64,000 nucleotides of DNA from Acidobacteriota bacterium (lineage in GTDB: Bacteria; Acidobacteriota; Terriglobia; Bryobacterales; Bryobacteraceae), in assembly GCA_017307505.1 (NCBI GenBank), contig JAFKEE010000033.1, positions 108,197 to 172,196 on the forward strand. Direction: 5' to 3'. A model generated the notes under the pieces. That model saw only the letters and a program-made list of their open reading frames with translations, was not told the DNA's origin and did no database searches. Of the stretch, positions 16,778 through 27,000 are shown piece by piece. Each line of letters begins with the position of its first letter. Positions within the stretch are counted from its first letter, which is position 1. A program made the position numbers and the translations under genes.

Positions 16778-17665
16778 GTGGTGAAGTTGCGCATCAGGAG
16801 CCTCGCCGACAGCGAGGCCGGGGTCTATGCGAGTGAGGCGGATCAGCGGCTCTGCGTGAACCGTTTTCTGGCCGGGCAGTCCCCGCCCGGAGGCGAAACG
16901 CTCATCCTGTTGACCTCGCTCGATCTGCAGATGCGCGGCTGCGACTCCCTCTTCGGATACGCCAACCGCCGGCGCCGTGTGGCTGTCGTGTCCACCTTCC
17001 GGCTGGGCGCGGACGGCGAGCAACGCCTGTCCGCGCGAATGATGAATGTGATTGAACACGAGCGCGGACATCTGGATGGTCTGAAGCATTGCTGCACCGC
17101 GGGTTGCATCATGAGCCCGGCGCGGTGCGTGGAGGATGTCGACGCGCGGAGCCTGGAGCGCTGCGCCAGCTGCCGCCGGCCCGGACCGGCATGGCGTGCG
17201 CGCGTGGCGGCCGTCGCAATCTGCATCCTGGTCATCGCCGGCGCGCAGGGCGCCGCGTCGCTCGTGAAAGTGAAGTCTCCTCCTTTCTCGTGGCGGACGG
17301 ACGGCGCCTTAGCGGCGGTGCTCTACAGGAAACAGCCAGTGCTCGTGCTGCCGGGGGAACCGCAAGCGAAGTCGGCGGCTGCGGCGCTCAACTCGCTTTA
17401 TGCGCAAATCACGCCGCCGCCGATCGAGGCTACGCCGGAGGGCCGGTATGCGGTCCTGTCGGCTGGGGGCGTGAGACTGGCGGAGCTGGATACACGCTCC
17501 ACAGGCGGCAAGGATCCGCTGCAGTTCGCACAGGAGTGGGCCGCGCGGACCAGATGGTTGATGCGGGCCAAAGGTGAGGAGGCGGAGGGCTGTCCCAGTT
17601 GCCACATCCGCCGTCTGGATGAGGTGCTGGCCGCGGCGGAGATGCGCCGGCGGCGGAGGTGGTGA
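16778..17665 (+). CDS. Membrane-anchored archaemetzincin-like metalloprotease with C-terminal CxxCH
   Basis: A 295-residue protein. Residues 1-135 are an archaemetzincin-type zinc peptidase: LILLTSLDLQ, VAVVSTFRL, then H94-E-x-x-H98-x-x-G-x-x-H104, immediately C105, C110, M112 and C129-x-x-C132. This fits the archaemetzincin signature HEXXHXXGX3CX4CXM...CXXC, except that the last spacer is 16 rather than 17. A transmembrane helix spans about 142-162. The following domain of about 110 residues ends in C272-P-S-C275-H276, the c-type haem-binding pattern. The start is GTG 16778 or the adjacent GTG 16781. The next gene begins 4 nt after the stop, so they are probably co-translated. Substrate is unknown. 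Confidence 0.8.
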   Translation: MVKLRIRSLADSEAGVYASEADQRLCVNRFLAGQSPPGGETLILLTSLDLQMRGCDSLFGYANRRRRVAVVSTFRLGADGEQRLSARMMNVIEHERGHLDGLKHCCTAGCIMSPARCVEDVDARSLERCASCRRPGPAWRARVAAVAICILVIAGAQGAASLVKVKSPPFSWRTDGALAAVLYRKQPVLVLPGEPQAKSAAAALNSLYAQITPPPIEATPEGRYAVLSAGGVRLAELDTRSTGGKDPLQFAQEWAARTRWLMRAKGEEAEGCPSCHIRRLDEVLAAAEMRRRRRW

Positions 17666-17669
17666 GCGG

Positions 17670-20600
17670 ATGCGCGAATTCCTGAAGTCGATTGCGAAGA
17701 AGCAGGCCGACTTGCTGCGATGGCTGGAGGCGCAGTCGTTCTGGAAGCCCGTGCTTGGGATGTCGACCCTGCTCTGCAGGCCGGTGGTCGGCGTGGCGCG
17801 AGGGACGCTGAGTGCCTTCCCTGGATTGCGCAGACTCGAGTGGCTGCTGGAGATCGAATCGCTCACCAAACGCCATCCCGTGCCACTTGCTTTCTCCATG
17901 GTATTCCTGGCTTGGCGCGGCATCCAGACGACCCCGCTGGGCCACATCGGCACGGATGCCATCGTCTACCCGCTGATGGGCATCATCTCAGGCTTCAATC
18001 CATTTCTTGGCCTGGTGTGCGGCGGGGTCTATGGCGCCGCTGACCTGCTGCAGAAGTTCGTGCTGCCCGACATGTATGGCGCGCGCGGCTGGGGCGACCC
18101 CAACTACTGGGGTGCAATGGCCGGCTACGTTGTTGCTTACTCGTCGTTGATGTTGATGGGCGTCTGTCCCGGGATGCTTTCGCGCTGCTTCCGGGCTGTC
18201 ATCCGGGGGATCCTCAAGAAGCTGTTCTTCCGGCGCGCGGCTGCCGCTGCCGATGGCGCGGTACCCATGGGCGAGGCGGCTTATCCCGCGGCCGAACTCA
18301 TTGCGGCCGCGATCGGCGGGTATGCGGGAGGCTGGCTGGTGATGCATCAGGTGGCTCCCATTACGGAGCGCCCAGCCTTCATGTGGCGTCCGAATCCGGA
18401 TGTTTCCTGCCACCAACTGGAGATCGGCACACATCTGAAAGGCCGCGCCAATATCGGGGGAACGGGCTCCGCTGTCGGAGGGGTGATTCCTGCGCTGATC
18501 CCGCCCATGCAGGGTCCACCGCCTGGCGGCTATGGGACGGAGTATGATGCAGCGGCCTCGGCACGTGACAAGGCACTGGATGAGTACGAGCGTCTAAAGA
18601 AGCAGTGGGAAGAGCAGGACGCCACAGCCGACAAGACCGACCCGAACTACGAGCGGCTCCGCAAGCAATATCAGGACTACATGGACTACCTGAAGCAACA
18701 GGCCGTCGCCGGCGATGCGCAGGCGCAGGCCATTGCAGCCGCCACCGATCAGGCCAGGAATACTCGCGTCCTCAAGGGTGCTGATGGCCGTGAATATGAG
18801 ATCGTTTACGATCCTCAGTCGGGCCATTGGCGCAATGCGGCCAGCGGGACCTACTTCGATCCCGAAGAGTTCGACCGCTGGCAGCAGGATCTGGCGAAAA
18901 ACCGTCAGTTCATGGACGCCGAGAACGAAAAGATGCGGCGGAGGGAAGACTGGTTCAGCAAGGAACTGGACCAGCAGGCCGCCCAGCGGCGGCAGCAGGC
19001 TGAGGCCGCTGCCTACCTGAGCCGCATCCAGCAGGCCGCGATCAAGCACGACCTGTGGAATCCCGGGGGCCCGGGCGATGTAGTGGGCAAGACAGACCAG
19101 CTCATAAAGGACATTTACGCAGGCAAGCCCATCGATTGGAATGCAATTCAGGCAACGCGGAAGTACACGGGCGATTCGATCACCGGTGCTGTCGCGCCGG
19201 AGTCCTCTCTGAGGAACCAGCCAGGGTTCCTGGATACGGTCTCCCAGGCGGCCGCCGGCTCGATGCGGGAAATCATTACCGGCAGAGATGCGGAAGGCAA
19301 TTCAACGCTGGCGGGCACCGCCGCCTCGCTCATGGGACGGCTCACCGCAGGAATCGCCACCGCGGGATGGTCTGAGGCAGCCTACACAGCCGCAAACATG
19401 GGCTACGCACAGCACGATGCCGCCATCCGCGGCGCGTCGGATGCGGAGATCTTCAAGGCCGGCTTCAAGACCGGCGTACTCGAAGCGGGGCCCACTGTGT
19501 TGGGCGGCGCCATGATGCACTACTTCCCCAAAGCCTTCCCGAATGTGGCGCGCGGTGTAGGCGAGATGCTGGAACCAGTCGGCCAAGCAGTAAAGGCGGC
19601 GGATCAGGCCGTCCAGGCAGGCAGCAAATCCCTGAGCAACCGCATGTCGAACCTGTTCACTAAAGTTCCGGAGACGTTGCAGCCCACGCGATCGGCGGTC
19701 AGCCGCGTCCTGGCTTCGAGCGATCCATCGGATCTGGCCAAGCTCTACAGCGAAGGCGGCATGGACCGCCTGGCGCAACTCCAGAAATCCGGAGCACTGA
19801 GCGCGGACGAGGCAAAGATTCTCAATGCCCGGCTGGCAAACCGCGTGAGCCAGAACGTGGACAATGGCGTGCGCGATACCATGCGGTCGTTCGAGGCGGA
19901 AACAGGCGTCAAGGTGAAAAGCAGCGTCATCGGCGACTCAGGCTCGAGCGCCAAACCGGGCGGCAACCCCAAGGCCCGCACTGATTTTGACGCAACCCAC
20001 TCCACCAACTTCGATAAGGCTGATCTGGCGAACTATGCCGAGCAGCGCAGCCGCGACCTGGGCCGCACAGTGAGCATGGAGGAAGCCAACAACGAGTTGC
20101 AGGCGAAATTCGGTCAGCACCTCACCGAAAACGTCGACCGGAACCTGCGCGCCGACGGCTTCAGCCGCGGCGTCAAGGACATCGACTACAAGACGTACAA
20201 CGGCATCGGAAAGGGGTCCGGCCCCGGGGATGCCTATCCGCCCGGGTTCACGGGCAGCCGGATGGCTGTTCAGGGCAAGGGCAGGATGTTCGAGTCCTGC
20301 AGTGACGGCTCCATCAGCTCGCACAACATCTCCGGCCAAGCGGTGGTGGATCAGCACGGCATGAATCAGTTGGCCGTCACCGGTGAATTGCCCAAAGACC
20401 CAACCAGGTTCGGAGCCAATGAGTTCAAGGATTTCAGCTCGCAGCAGGTGAAGGCGGTCACCGAGCATGCGGATGTGAAATCTCTGGCCAAGGCGATGGG
20501 CCGGGAACAGGACCTCGCGGGCAGGATCAACAACATGGCAGGCAACCCGGCACAAGCCGGACAACTGCAGTCAGCAGGGCTGCCCACCTCGCCGCCCCGC

Positions 20601-20756
20601 TTGGATCCCAAACTCGTCGAAATCTCCAACCAGATCAACCGCAACCCCAGCCAGGCCATGAAAGTGCTCCAGCAGAACGGCTTTACGGAACAGAGCTTCG
20701 GCGAAGCGGTCCGCACAAATGTGACCCAGTATCACGGGGCCATAGGAGGCAATTAG
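17670..20756 (+). CDS. Giant membrane and coiled-coil protein of unknown function
   Basis: A 1028-residue protein I do not recognise. About four transmembrane segments lie in the first 230 residues (near 70-86, 97-127, 146-170, 203-228). Two charged coiled-coil stretches follow (about 293-345 and 400-455), separated by a beta-hairpin-like motif YEIVYDPQSGHW...GTYFDPEEF at about 375-398. Next comes an Ala/Gly-rich helical region at about 545-640 with hydrophobic faces. The hydrophilic C-terminal third includes DFDATHSTNFDKADLANY (from about 772) and a Cys/Ser/His-containing stretch MFESCSDGSISSHN. The large modular shape recalls secreted effectors or tape-measure-like proteins, but no toxin motif is identifiable. 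ATG 17670 follows GGAGGTGG. The stop is 1 nt before the next ATG. Confidence 0.8.
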   Translation: MREFLKSIAKKQADLLRWLEAQSFWKPVLGMSTLLCRPVVGVARGTLSAFPGLRRLEWLLEIESLTKRHPVPLAFSMVFLAWRGIQTTPLGHIGTDAIVYPLMGIISGFNPFLGLVCGGVYGAADLLQKFVLPDMYGARGWGDPNYWGAMAGYVVAYSSLMLMGVCPGMLSRCFRAVIRGILKKLFFRRAAAAADGAVPMGEAAYPAAELIAAAIGGYAGGWLVMHQVAPITERPAFMWRPNPDVSCHQLEIGTHLKGRANIGGTGSAVGGVIPALIPPMQGPPPGGYGTEYDAAASARDKALDEYERLKKQWEEQDATADKTDPNYERLRKQYQDYMDYLKQQAVAGDAQAQAIAAATDQARNTRVLKGADGREYEIVYDPQSGHWRNAASGTYFDPEEFDRWQQDLAKNRQFMDAENEKMRRREDWFSKELDQQAAQRRQQAEAAAYLSRIQQAAIKHDLWNPGGPGDVVGKTDQLIKDIYAGKPIDWNAIQATRKYTGDSITGAVAPESSLRNQPGFLDTVSQAAAGSMREIITGRDAEGNSTLAGTAASLMGRLTAGIATAGWSEAAYTAANMGYAQHDAAIRGASDAEIFKAGFKTGVLEAGPTVLGGAMMHYFPKAFPNVARGVGEMLEPVGQAVKAADQAVQAGSKSLSNRMSNLFTKVPETLQPTRSAVSRVLASSDPSDLAKLYSEGGMDRLAQLQKSGALSADEAKILNARLANRVSQNVDNGVRDTMRSFEAETGVKVKSSVIGDSGSSAKPGGNPKARTDFDATHSTNFDKADLANYAEQRSRDLGRTVSMEEANNELQAKFGQHLTENVDRNLRADGFSRGVKDIDYKTYNGIGKGSGPGDAYPPGFTGSRMAVQGKGRMFESCSDGSISSHNISGQAVVDQHGMNQLAVTGELPKDPTRFGANEFKDFSSQQVKAVTEHADVKSLAKAMGREQDLAGRINNMAGNPAQAGQLQSAGLPTSPPRLDPKLVEISNQINRNPSQAMKVLQQNGFTEQSFGEAVRTNVTQYHGAIGGN

Positions 20757-20757
20757 A

Positions 20758-22053
20758 ATGAACGCCGCAATGACGATATCCATGCTGCGAACGGAAGAAG
20801 AAGACTTCCTGATCGCTCTTGACGATCTGGCGGCGCTGGCCGACTCGCTCGGCGCCCGGGCCAATGCGCTTTCGCTCATTCCGCCGGGTCAGGGCGGACC
20901 TCGTACAGCCGAAGCCGCAGCCGCGTTTCACGCCTTGAGCCCGGAACTGCAAGTGCGGCTCGCCGTGGCCGTCGGCATTCTGCGCGCGCCTTCGAAGATG
21001 GCGCACTGGCATCACACAATCGCCGATGAGACGGTCAGCCGCGCGGTATTGGCCTGGTCGACCAGCGTGGAGGAGTCCATCGTCGGGCTGGCCGGCACGG
21101 TGGACCCGCGCCGCATCACCTTCTGGACCCCGGCCAGTGTGAAGGCTTCGATCAGCAAGATGCTCGCGGCCGGCTGCAGTCTCAGCAACGACGAGATCGG
21201 CTGCAAACTCTCGACTCACGCCGTAATCGTGTTTCTGGCCGCTCTGGACCAGCTGCGCGCGACGCGACTGCACGGCATGCTGACGCACTCCGCGCCCGAA
21301 GCCACCTTCTCCCGGGATGAGATCCTGGAGCGCCTGCGCGATGCCGCCAGTGAGGACTTCCGCTGGCCTCTGCTCTTTGTCGAAAAGCTGATCCCCGGGC
21401 AATTGGTGACATCGCTGACAAGCCAGGAGGTCGACGCGGCGCTGGGCGAACTTCAACGAGCCGGATTGGTGGAGGCGGCTTCAGAAGGCAGGGTCGCACG
21501 GTTTGAGTTGAGTACGGGCGGCAAGGTGATCGCTGACAGCGTGCTGCACGAGGTCAGCAAGGTGGCATTGGGGGTCACGGAACCGCAGGCCGGCGGCCAA
21601 CTGGGCCGGGACATCGTTTTGCTAGTGCGCAGCACCTATTACCTGTTTCTGTTTGCGATGGCGGGACAGGCTGGAGCGATTGCAGCGCTGGATCAGGACG
21701 AACTGGCAGCGACGCTCCACTTTGCCTTGCGACAGCCCATTCCGCCGCCGGTCGCGGAGGAACCTGTCTCCACGCCCGCGCAGCCCGCAGCCCCGCCTCC
21801 GCTTCCGTCAAAGGACTGGTATGTGATCCACGCAGGACAGAGCAGGGGTCCGGTCGACGAACCGACGCTGCTCAGGATGCTGCCCTCGCTGCCCCCTGAG
21901 ACGCTCGTCTGGAACCAGGAGTTGCCTAACTGGATGACCGCACAGGAAGCGGGGCTGCTACCCGCGCCAGCCGTGGCCTCGTGCTCCCGTTGCGGAACTG
22001 TGCTCGAGCCCGGCCAGCGATTCTGCGCCAACTGCGGACAACCCCAGGCCTAG
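20758..22053 (+). CDS. Helical protein with GYF_2 domain and C-terminal zinc ribbon
   Basis: A 431-residue protein: a mostly helical N-terminal 320 residues with a probable winged-helix section (SRDEILERLRDAASEDF, SQEVDAALGELQRAGLVEA), a short proline linker, a GYF_2 domain at about 347-397 (WYVIHAGQSRGPVDEPT, ETLVWNQELPNWMTAQ) and a C-terminal zinc ribbon C409/C412/C423/C426. No transmembrane span is visible, so it is probably the cytoplasmic member. AGGAGG lies 9-14 nt before the ATG, and 1 nt separates it from the giant protein stop, which implies coupled synthesis. It carries the same domains as the gene at 15166 in reverse order. Confidence 0.8.
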   Translation: MNAAMTISMLRTEEEDFLIALDDLAALADSLGARANALSLIPPGQGGPRTAEAAAAFHALSPELQVRLAVAVGILRAPSKMAHWHHTIADETVSRAVLAWSTSVEESIVGLAGTVDPRRITFWTPASVKASISKMLAAGCSLSNDEIGCKLSTHAVIVFLAALDQLRATRLHGMLTHSAPEATFSRDEILERLRDAASEDFRWPLLFVEKLIPGQLVTSLTSQEVDAALGELQRAGLVEAASEGRVARFELSTGGKVIADSVLHEVSKVALGVTEPQAGGQLGRDIVLLVRSTYYLFLFAMAGQAGAIAALDQDELAATLHFALRQPIPPPVAEEPVSTPAQPAAPPPLPSKDWYVIHAGQSRGPVDEPTLLRMLPSLPPETLVWNQELPNWMTAQEAGLLPAPAVASCSRCGTVLEPGQRFCANCGQPQA

Positions 22054-22090
22054 CGCCCACTGGGATCAGAAACCGTCGCCGCCGGGCGGG

Positions 22091-22681
22091 CTACTTGCCG
22101 GACTCACGCCGCTCGCGCACGGAAAGCACGATCTCACTGCCAGAGGCGAAGGTCACATTGGCGCCTTTGGTGCCGACCTGAATCAGCACCAACCCGGCGG
22201 CCGCACCCGCTCCGGCCCCAATCGCGGCGCCTTTGGCCCCGCCGGCCAGCGCACCGATCAACGCACCTGCGCCGGTCACCGCAGCCAGCTTGCCGACGTT
22301 GCTCTTCTTCTCGATGATCCGGCCTTCCTCATCCACGTCGGCCTGTCCTTTGGAGTTGAAGCAGGATTTCACATCGGAGTTGACCGGGATGGACTTTCCT
22401 CCCATGACGATGCTCTGGAAGGTGAAGTTCAGGATCGACTTCCCATTGATCTTTCCGCCGCTCTTCGATTCCTTCACCTCGCCCTCCATCATGGCGTTGG
22501 CGAACTCGGGCGGTTGCAGGATCATGGCGGTGATCTTGTCTCCCTTCCGGTTGGTCTCCGTGCTCAGTGGAGCTGTCAGCTTCACGCGGAACTCCGTATC
22601 ATTCTTGATGCTCTGGGCGGGCGCCACGAACAGCGCGGATCCCGGAACCAGGAGGAGGGCAAGCAGAAATGGATGGCGCAT
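22091..22681 (-). CDS. Secreted glycine-zipper protein
   Basis: A 196-residue exported protein with a signal peptide (FLLALLLVPGSALFVAPAQS). A beta domain (FRVKLTAPLSTETNRKGDKI, AMMEGEVKESKSGGKINGK) carries an internal glycine-zipper segment of about 35 residues (GAGALIGALAGGAKGAAIGA), then a final strand pair (GANVTFASGSEIVLSV). Glycine zippers of this type insert into or associate with outer membranes. The start at 22681 is supported by AAGGGA upstream and by the position of the signal peptide. It is convergent with the zinc-ribbon/GYF_2 cluster. Relation to that cluster is uncertain. Confidence 0.72.
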   Translation of the reverse strand: MRHPFLLALLLVPGSALFVAPAQSIKNDTEFRVKLTAPLSTETNRKGDKITAMILQPPEFANAMMEGEVKESKSGGKINGKSILNFTFQSIVMGGKSIPVNSDVKSCFNSKGQADVDEEGRIIEKKSNVGKLAAVTGAGALIGALAGGAKGAAIGAGAGAAAGLVLIQVGTKGANVTFASGSEIVLSVRERRESGK

Positions 22682-22787
22682 AAGGTCCCTTCGGGGATGA
22701 ATCATCCATATCACACTTTCACACCTGAAATACTTCAATCGATCAACAATCCAAGTGTTCATGGCCACCCGTCAGCCACGGACTCCG

Positions 22788-23909
22788 TCAGGACTGGACC
22801 GAGCCGGTTTGCGCGGTATCGTAGCCCGCCAGCGTCTCCAGCTTGCGCCGCAGCGCCGCCCTCTGCAGAACGTCCAGAAAGCTCTGCACAGCCGGCAGCT
22901 CCAGGGTTTGCCGGCGCATCACAAAATCATAACGTTCGCTTCGCAGGGAGACAAAGCCGAGACCGAAGGTCTGCGCCGCTGAGCGAGTGGCCAGGCAGCA
23001 GTCGGCTTCTCCGGCCAGGACGGCATAGGCGGCCGCCAGGTGCCCGCAGGCGATGCGGTCATACCCCGCCACTTTGCGCGGAGGCACGCCCGACTCGGCC
23101 AGCAATCGGTCGAGCAGCCCGCGGCTGCCGGATCCCTGCTCCCGGTTCACGAAGCGGACGGCTGCACCGGCCAGGTCGCCGGCGGAGCGGATGCCCAGCG
23201 GATTGCCAGGTGCGGTGACAAACCCCTCCTCCCACCGGGCGAAAGTCACGACGGCCAGGTCGTCGTTCGGGAACTCAACTCTCAGGAACGGCAGATTGAA
23301 CTCGCCAGTGGCGGGATCTTCCAGATGGGACCCAGCGATGTGGACCTTACGCTCCTTGAGCCAGGTGAGGGCCAGTCGACTCGATGCGGCCGCGGAAACC
23401 AGTTCCACACCGCTCAGCTTCTCCACCATGTTGGAGACCAGGCCGATCGCCGGATCGCAGCCTGCCAGCGTCAACTTCTTTTGCTGCGAATCTTCCGGGG
23501 AGAACACAGCCAGTTCTGCATGGCCGGGGGCTCGGCCCACCCGGGCGATGATGCCATCCGCCTCGGGCAGATAATACGGTGCGGACTGAACGGGGATACT
23601 CACCAGCCGGTCACCCACCCGGCAGACTCGCACGGCCTGCCCTTTGGCAGCCGGCAGTGCACTCAGCACCTCGGAGTCGATGGCATCAGGTGTGGCCTCT
23701 CCTTCCGTCTGGAGGGAGAACAACTCTTCCACGGAGACTTCCAGTTCGCGGCTCAGCTTCAGAGTGACTTCCGTATTAGGAATGTACGAACCGGCCTCAA
23801 TGGCATGGATCGTCTGCCTGCTGACACCCACCCGCCGCGCCAGATCGGCGGCACTGACACCGCGCGCCCGCCGGACGGCGCCGAGTAGATTCCGAATCCC
23901 CGATGACAT
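22788..23909 (-). CDS. XRE-family regulator with molybdate-binding-like domain
   Basis: A 373-residue regulator. The N-terminal 70 residues form an XRE helix-turn-helix (VSAADLARRVGVSRQTIHAIEAGSYIP). The rest is a periplasmic-binding-protein-like domain of the COG1910/PBP_like type, also seen in molybdate-responsive regulators (FVNREQGSGSRGLLDRLLAESG; HLAAAYAVLAGEADCCLATRSAA). It most likely senses a small oxyanion or cofactor precursor in the cytoplasm. No molybdenum transport or cofactor genes are in the window, so the target is unknown. The next gene on the same strand, a large receptor, lies just upstream of it, so regulation of that receptor is possible but unproven. Confidence 0.82.
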   Translation of the reverse strand: MSSGIRNLLGAVRRARGVSAADLARRVGVSRQTIHAIEAGSYIPNTEVTLKLSRELEVSVEELFSLQTEGEATPDAIDSEVLSALPAAKGQAVRVCRVGDRLVSIPVQSAPYYLPEADGIIARVGRAPGHAELAVFSPEDSQQKKLTLAGCDPAIGLVSNMVEKLSGVELVSAAASSRLALTWLKERKVHIAGSHLEDPATGEFNLPFLRVEFPNDDLAVVTFARWEEGFVTAPGNPLGIRSAGDLAGAAVRFVNREQGSGSRGLLDRLLAESGVPPRKVAGYDRIACGHLAAAYAVLAGEADCCLATRSAAQTFGLGFVSLRSERYDFVMRRQTLELPAVQSFLDVLQRAALRRKLETLAGYDTAQTGSVQS

Positions 23910-24021
23910 GATGCTCTGCCCTCTCGATGTTACGTTGTTCCGCCAGGCCCTTTCTGCAAGGTCCGGCGCCTTACCGTCCGCGCCGCCATCCCCCGGAATC
24001 TCAACAGCGCAAGGCCGGCGC

Positions 24022-27000
24022 TCAAAACTGAAGCTTCAAAACCAGTTCGAACACACGTGGATCCAGAGCGGTGGTAATGGTCCCGAAAGCCGCATTGCCG
24101 AAGCTGCCATTGGGACTGCCCAATGGTGGCGTATTCATGACGTTGAACGCCTCGGCGCGGAACTCCGATCGCACGCGCTCCGAGATCGGGAAAGTCTTGC
24201 CCACCATCAAATCGAAGGTCCGGTATCCGGGACCGCTGACGGGATTCCGCGAACTGCTGCCGATGGTGAACTGCGCCGCCTGCGTGAAGGCCGCCGTGTT
24301 GAACCAGCGTCCGGTACTCCGTTGATCCGCGGGCAACGCTGGCTCGGCGATTCGATTCGGTCGCTGGATCCCGAAGCCGGCAAAGGCGTTGAAGTTCGTA
24401 GCCTGCGTGATAGCGATGGGACTCCCCGACTGAGCACGCACGATGCCGCCCAGTTGCCACCCTCCGGCCAGCACCTCTTTCCAGCTTTCCAACGATTTCG
24501 CGCGGCCTCGTCCCACGGGCACCTGGTAGACGAAGCCGCTGGAGAAGATACTCGGGATGTTGCCCGTCGAGACATCCTTTTCCAACCGCTTGTTGTAGCT
24601 GTCCGCCGCCTGAAAGTTGGCCACCGGTCCGGTGAGCACCGCCGAGTCGAATACGGCGCCGGCATCGTCGATCAGCCGCGAGAACGTATAGGACGCGGTG
24701 AAGGTCAATCCTCGCGAGAATCTCTTCTCCACCCTCGCCTGGAAGGAATGATAGGTGGAGTGCCCGGTATTGTTGCGATAGAGCGTCACCGTCGTGAACC
24801 GAGGGTAAGGCCGCAACAACTGCCCGCGCGCTATCGTCTGGGTGCCGAGCGAAGTGTTGGCCGGGATCTGCCCGAAGTAAGGATTCGCAACCTGCTGCGT
24901 CAACTGGGAGCCCAGTGCGAGCTGCTCCACCGTGAGCTGATTCAGATTCACATCGGGCACACCCAGGCGGGTCAGCTTGGATCCCAGGTAGCCGGCCTCC
25001 ACGCTCCAATCCTCGCCCCAGGTCTTCTGCAACGTGAAGTTCCACTGCTGCGCATATCCGCTGCCGTTGTCGCGCTGCACTCCGAAAACACCTTGTCCCA
25101 GGCCGGAATCAGGTGATGGGTTCTGCAACGTGACCGTGGGGCCCGAGGACAGCACGAAGGCCGGATTGATGTTGTCGAGCGATTGCTGGCCCAGAGTCTG
25201 AATGAAGGGGAACAATGGCGTGGTGAATGGAGTGGTGATGCCCGCCTGCTCGATCCAGGTCATGCCATAGCCGGAGCGCATCGCAAGCGAATCCGTGACT
25301 CGGAATGCCAGGCCGGCCCTGGGCGCAAAATTCTTCTTCTCGAGATCACGAGCGGTCCGCGGGAAGGCATTCTGCCCCAGGTAGTCGAGCTTCTGCGTGG
25401 CCAGGTTGAACACCGCGCCCTGGTTGTCGACCACCGTCGAGGGGAAGTTCAGGGTATAACGCACACCCAGGTTGGCGCTCAGCCGGCGGCTGACGCGCCA
25501 GTCGTCCTGCAAAAAGAACTCGGCGATCGTAGCTCGCGGCTGGATCAACTCAGGTTGGGCATCGATGCTGAACCGGCCTACCTGCCCCACCAGGAAAGAA
25601 GCAACGCTATTGCCGGTGCCGGACTGTGCCGTACCCGCTGGCGTCAGTCCGCTGGTGAAGATATTGGTGAACTGAAAATTGCCGGTCGGGCTGGGTGGCT
25701 GGAGAACATCCAGAGTTTCGCGCCGGATGTCGGCGCCGGCTTTCAGACTATGCCCGCCACGAACCCAGGAGAAATTGTCAATGAACTGGGTAACCGAGGT
25801 CGTGAAGGCTGCGTTGCCGCTGGCCGGCGGTCCCAGTTGTTGCAGGCCGACCACATCGTAGGTCGGCAGCACATCTGGAAATGACGTCACCGGAATGTTC
25901 GGAATCAATGTGGTCTGCGCCACCGGTTGTCCCGTACGCAGGGCATCGCGATCAAACTTGCGGCGCGTGTAACCGAATCTCAACTGGTTCACTGAAAGCG
26001 ACGACAGGCTCCACGTGTGCTCGGCCGCAACGCTGTCAGCGCGAGTGAGCGTATTGCCGATCACTCCGCTTGTGAGAGTGCCGCTCCCGTCTGGCAGAGG
26101 CGTCGTGGGCCGGCTGTCGTCCCGCAGGTAGGAGTAGCGGCCAAACAGGCGGTGCCTCGTCCCCAGATATCGGTCGAGCCGCGCATCGAACTGGTCGGCC
26201 GCGGTCGTGTCGTTCCCCACTCGCCGGAAATTGTTGGCCGCCATCTCCGCACCCGCCGCGGTGAAAACGTTGGGCGCGGGATAGCGGTCAATCACGGCCA
26301 GCGCCGCGCGGTCGAAGCGGCTCGCCGGCACAGTGTTTCCCGCGAAAGCATCTCGCAAATACCCCGTCTCGGTGCGCCTCGTCGTGGCCGGATCGAAGAT
26401 CGCATTGGAAAATACGCCGTGCTTCTGCGCCGTCGTGGGTACGGTGCTGGTTCGCACCACTCCAGTACTCAGCCGGGTCCCCTGCCAGTCGACAAAGAAG
26501 AAGGTCCGGTCCTTCTGAATCGGCCCGCCCAGCACGAAGCCATACTGGTTCCGGCGAAACTGCGGCTTGCTACCCGTGGTGGCAAACAGATTCCGTGCAT
26601 TCAGCTTTTCGTTGCGGAAGAACTCGAACAACGTGCCGTGCAGGTCGTTCGAACCGGCCTTCTGGTTGACCATAATCACCCCGCCATTGGACCGGCCATA
26701 CTCGGCGGAATAACTGTTCGCATCCACACGGAACTCGTCAATCGCATCAATGATGGGATAAAACGCGACCTGGCCAGGCTCCGGTTGCAGCACGCTGACT
26801 CCGTCGTAGATGTACTCGCTCACCCGCGGACGGCTGCCGTTCACTCTCGGCAATAGATTGCCCGGCGGCAGGCTCACGCCAGGCGAGAGCGCGACCAGAG
26901 GCACGAAGTTGCGGCCATCCAACGGCAGCGCCACCACCTTGCGCTGCTCCACCAAAAAACTCACCGTCCCCCGGCTGGCCTGCAGCAACGGAGCCGCTGC

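Noticed and set aside
17670..20756. Polymorphic toxin with an identifiable nuclease tip
   Set aside because: The architecture is suggestive but I found no recognised toxin motif and no obvious immunity gene, so I left the function open.
22091..22681. VirB10/TrbI-like secretion component
   Set aside because: The glycine zipper and beta domain superficially suggest it, but there is no N-terminal membrane anchor, no proline-rich linker and no other type IV secretion gene nearby.
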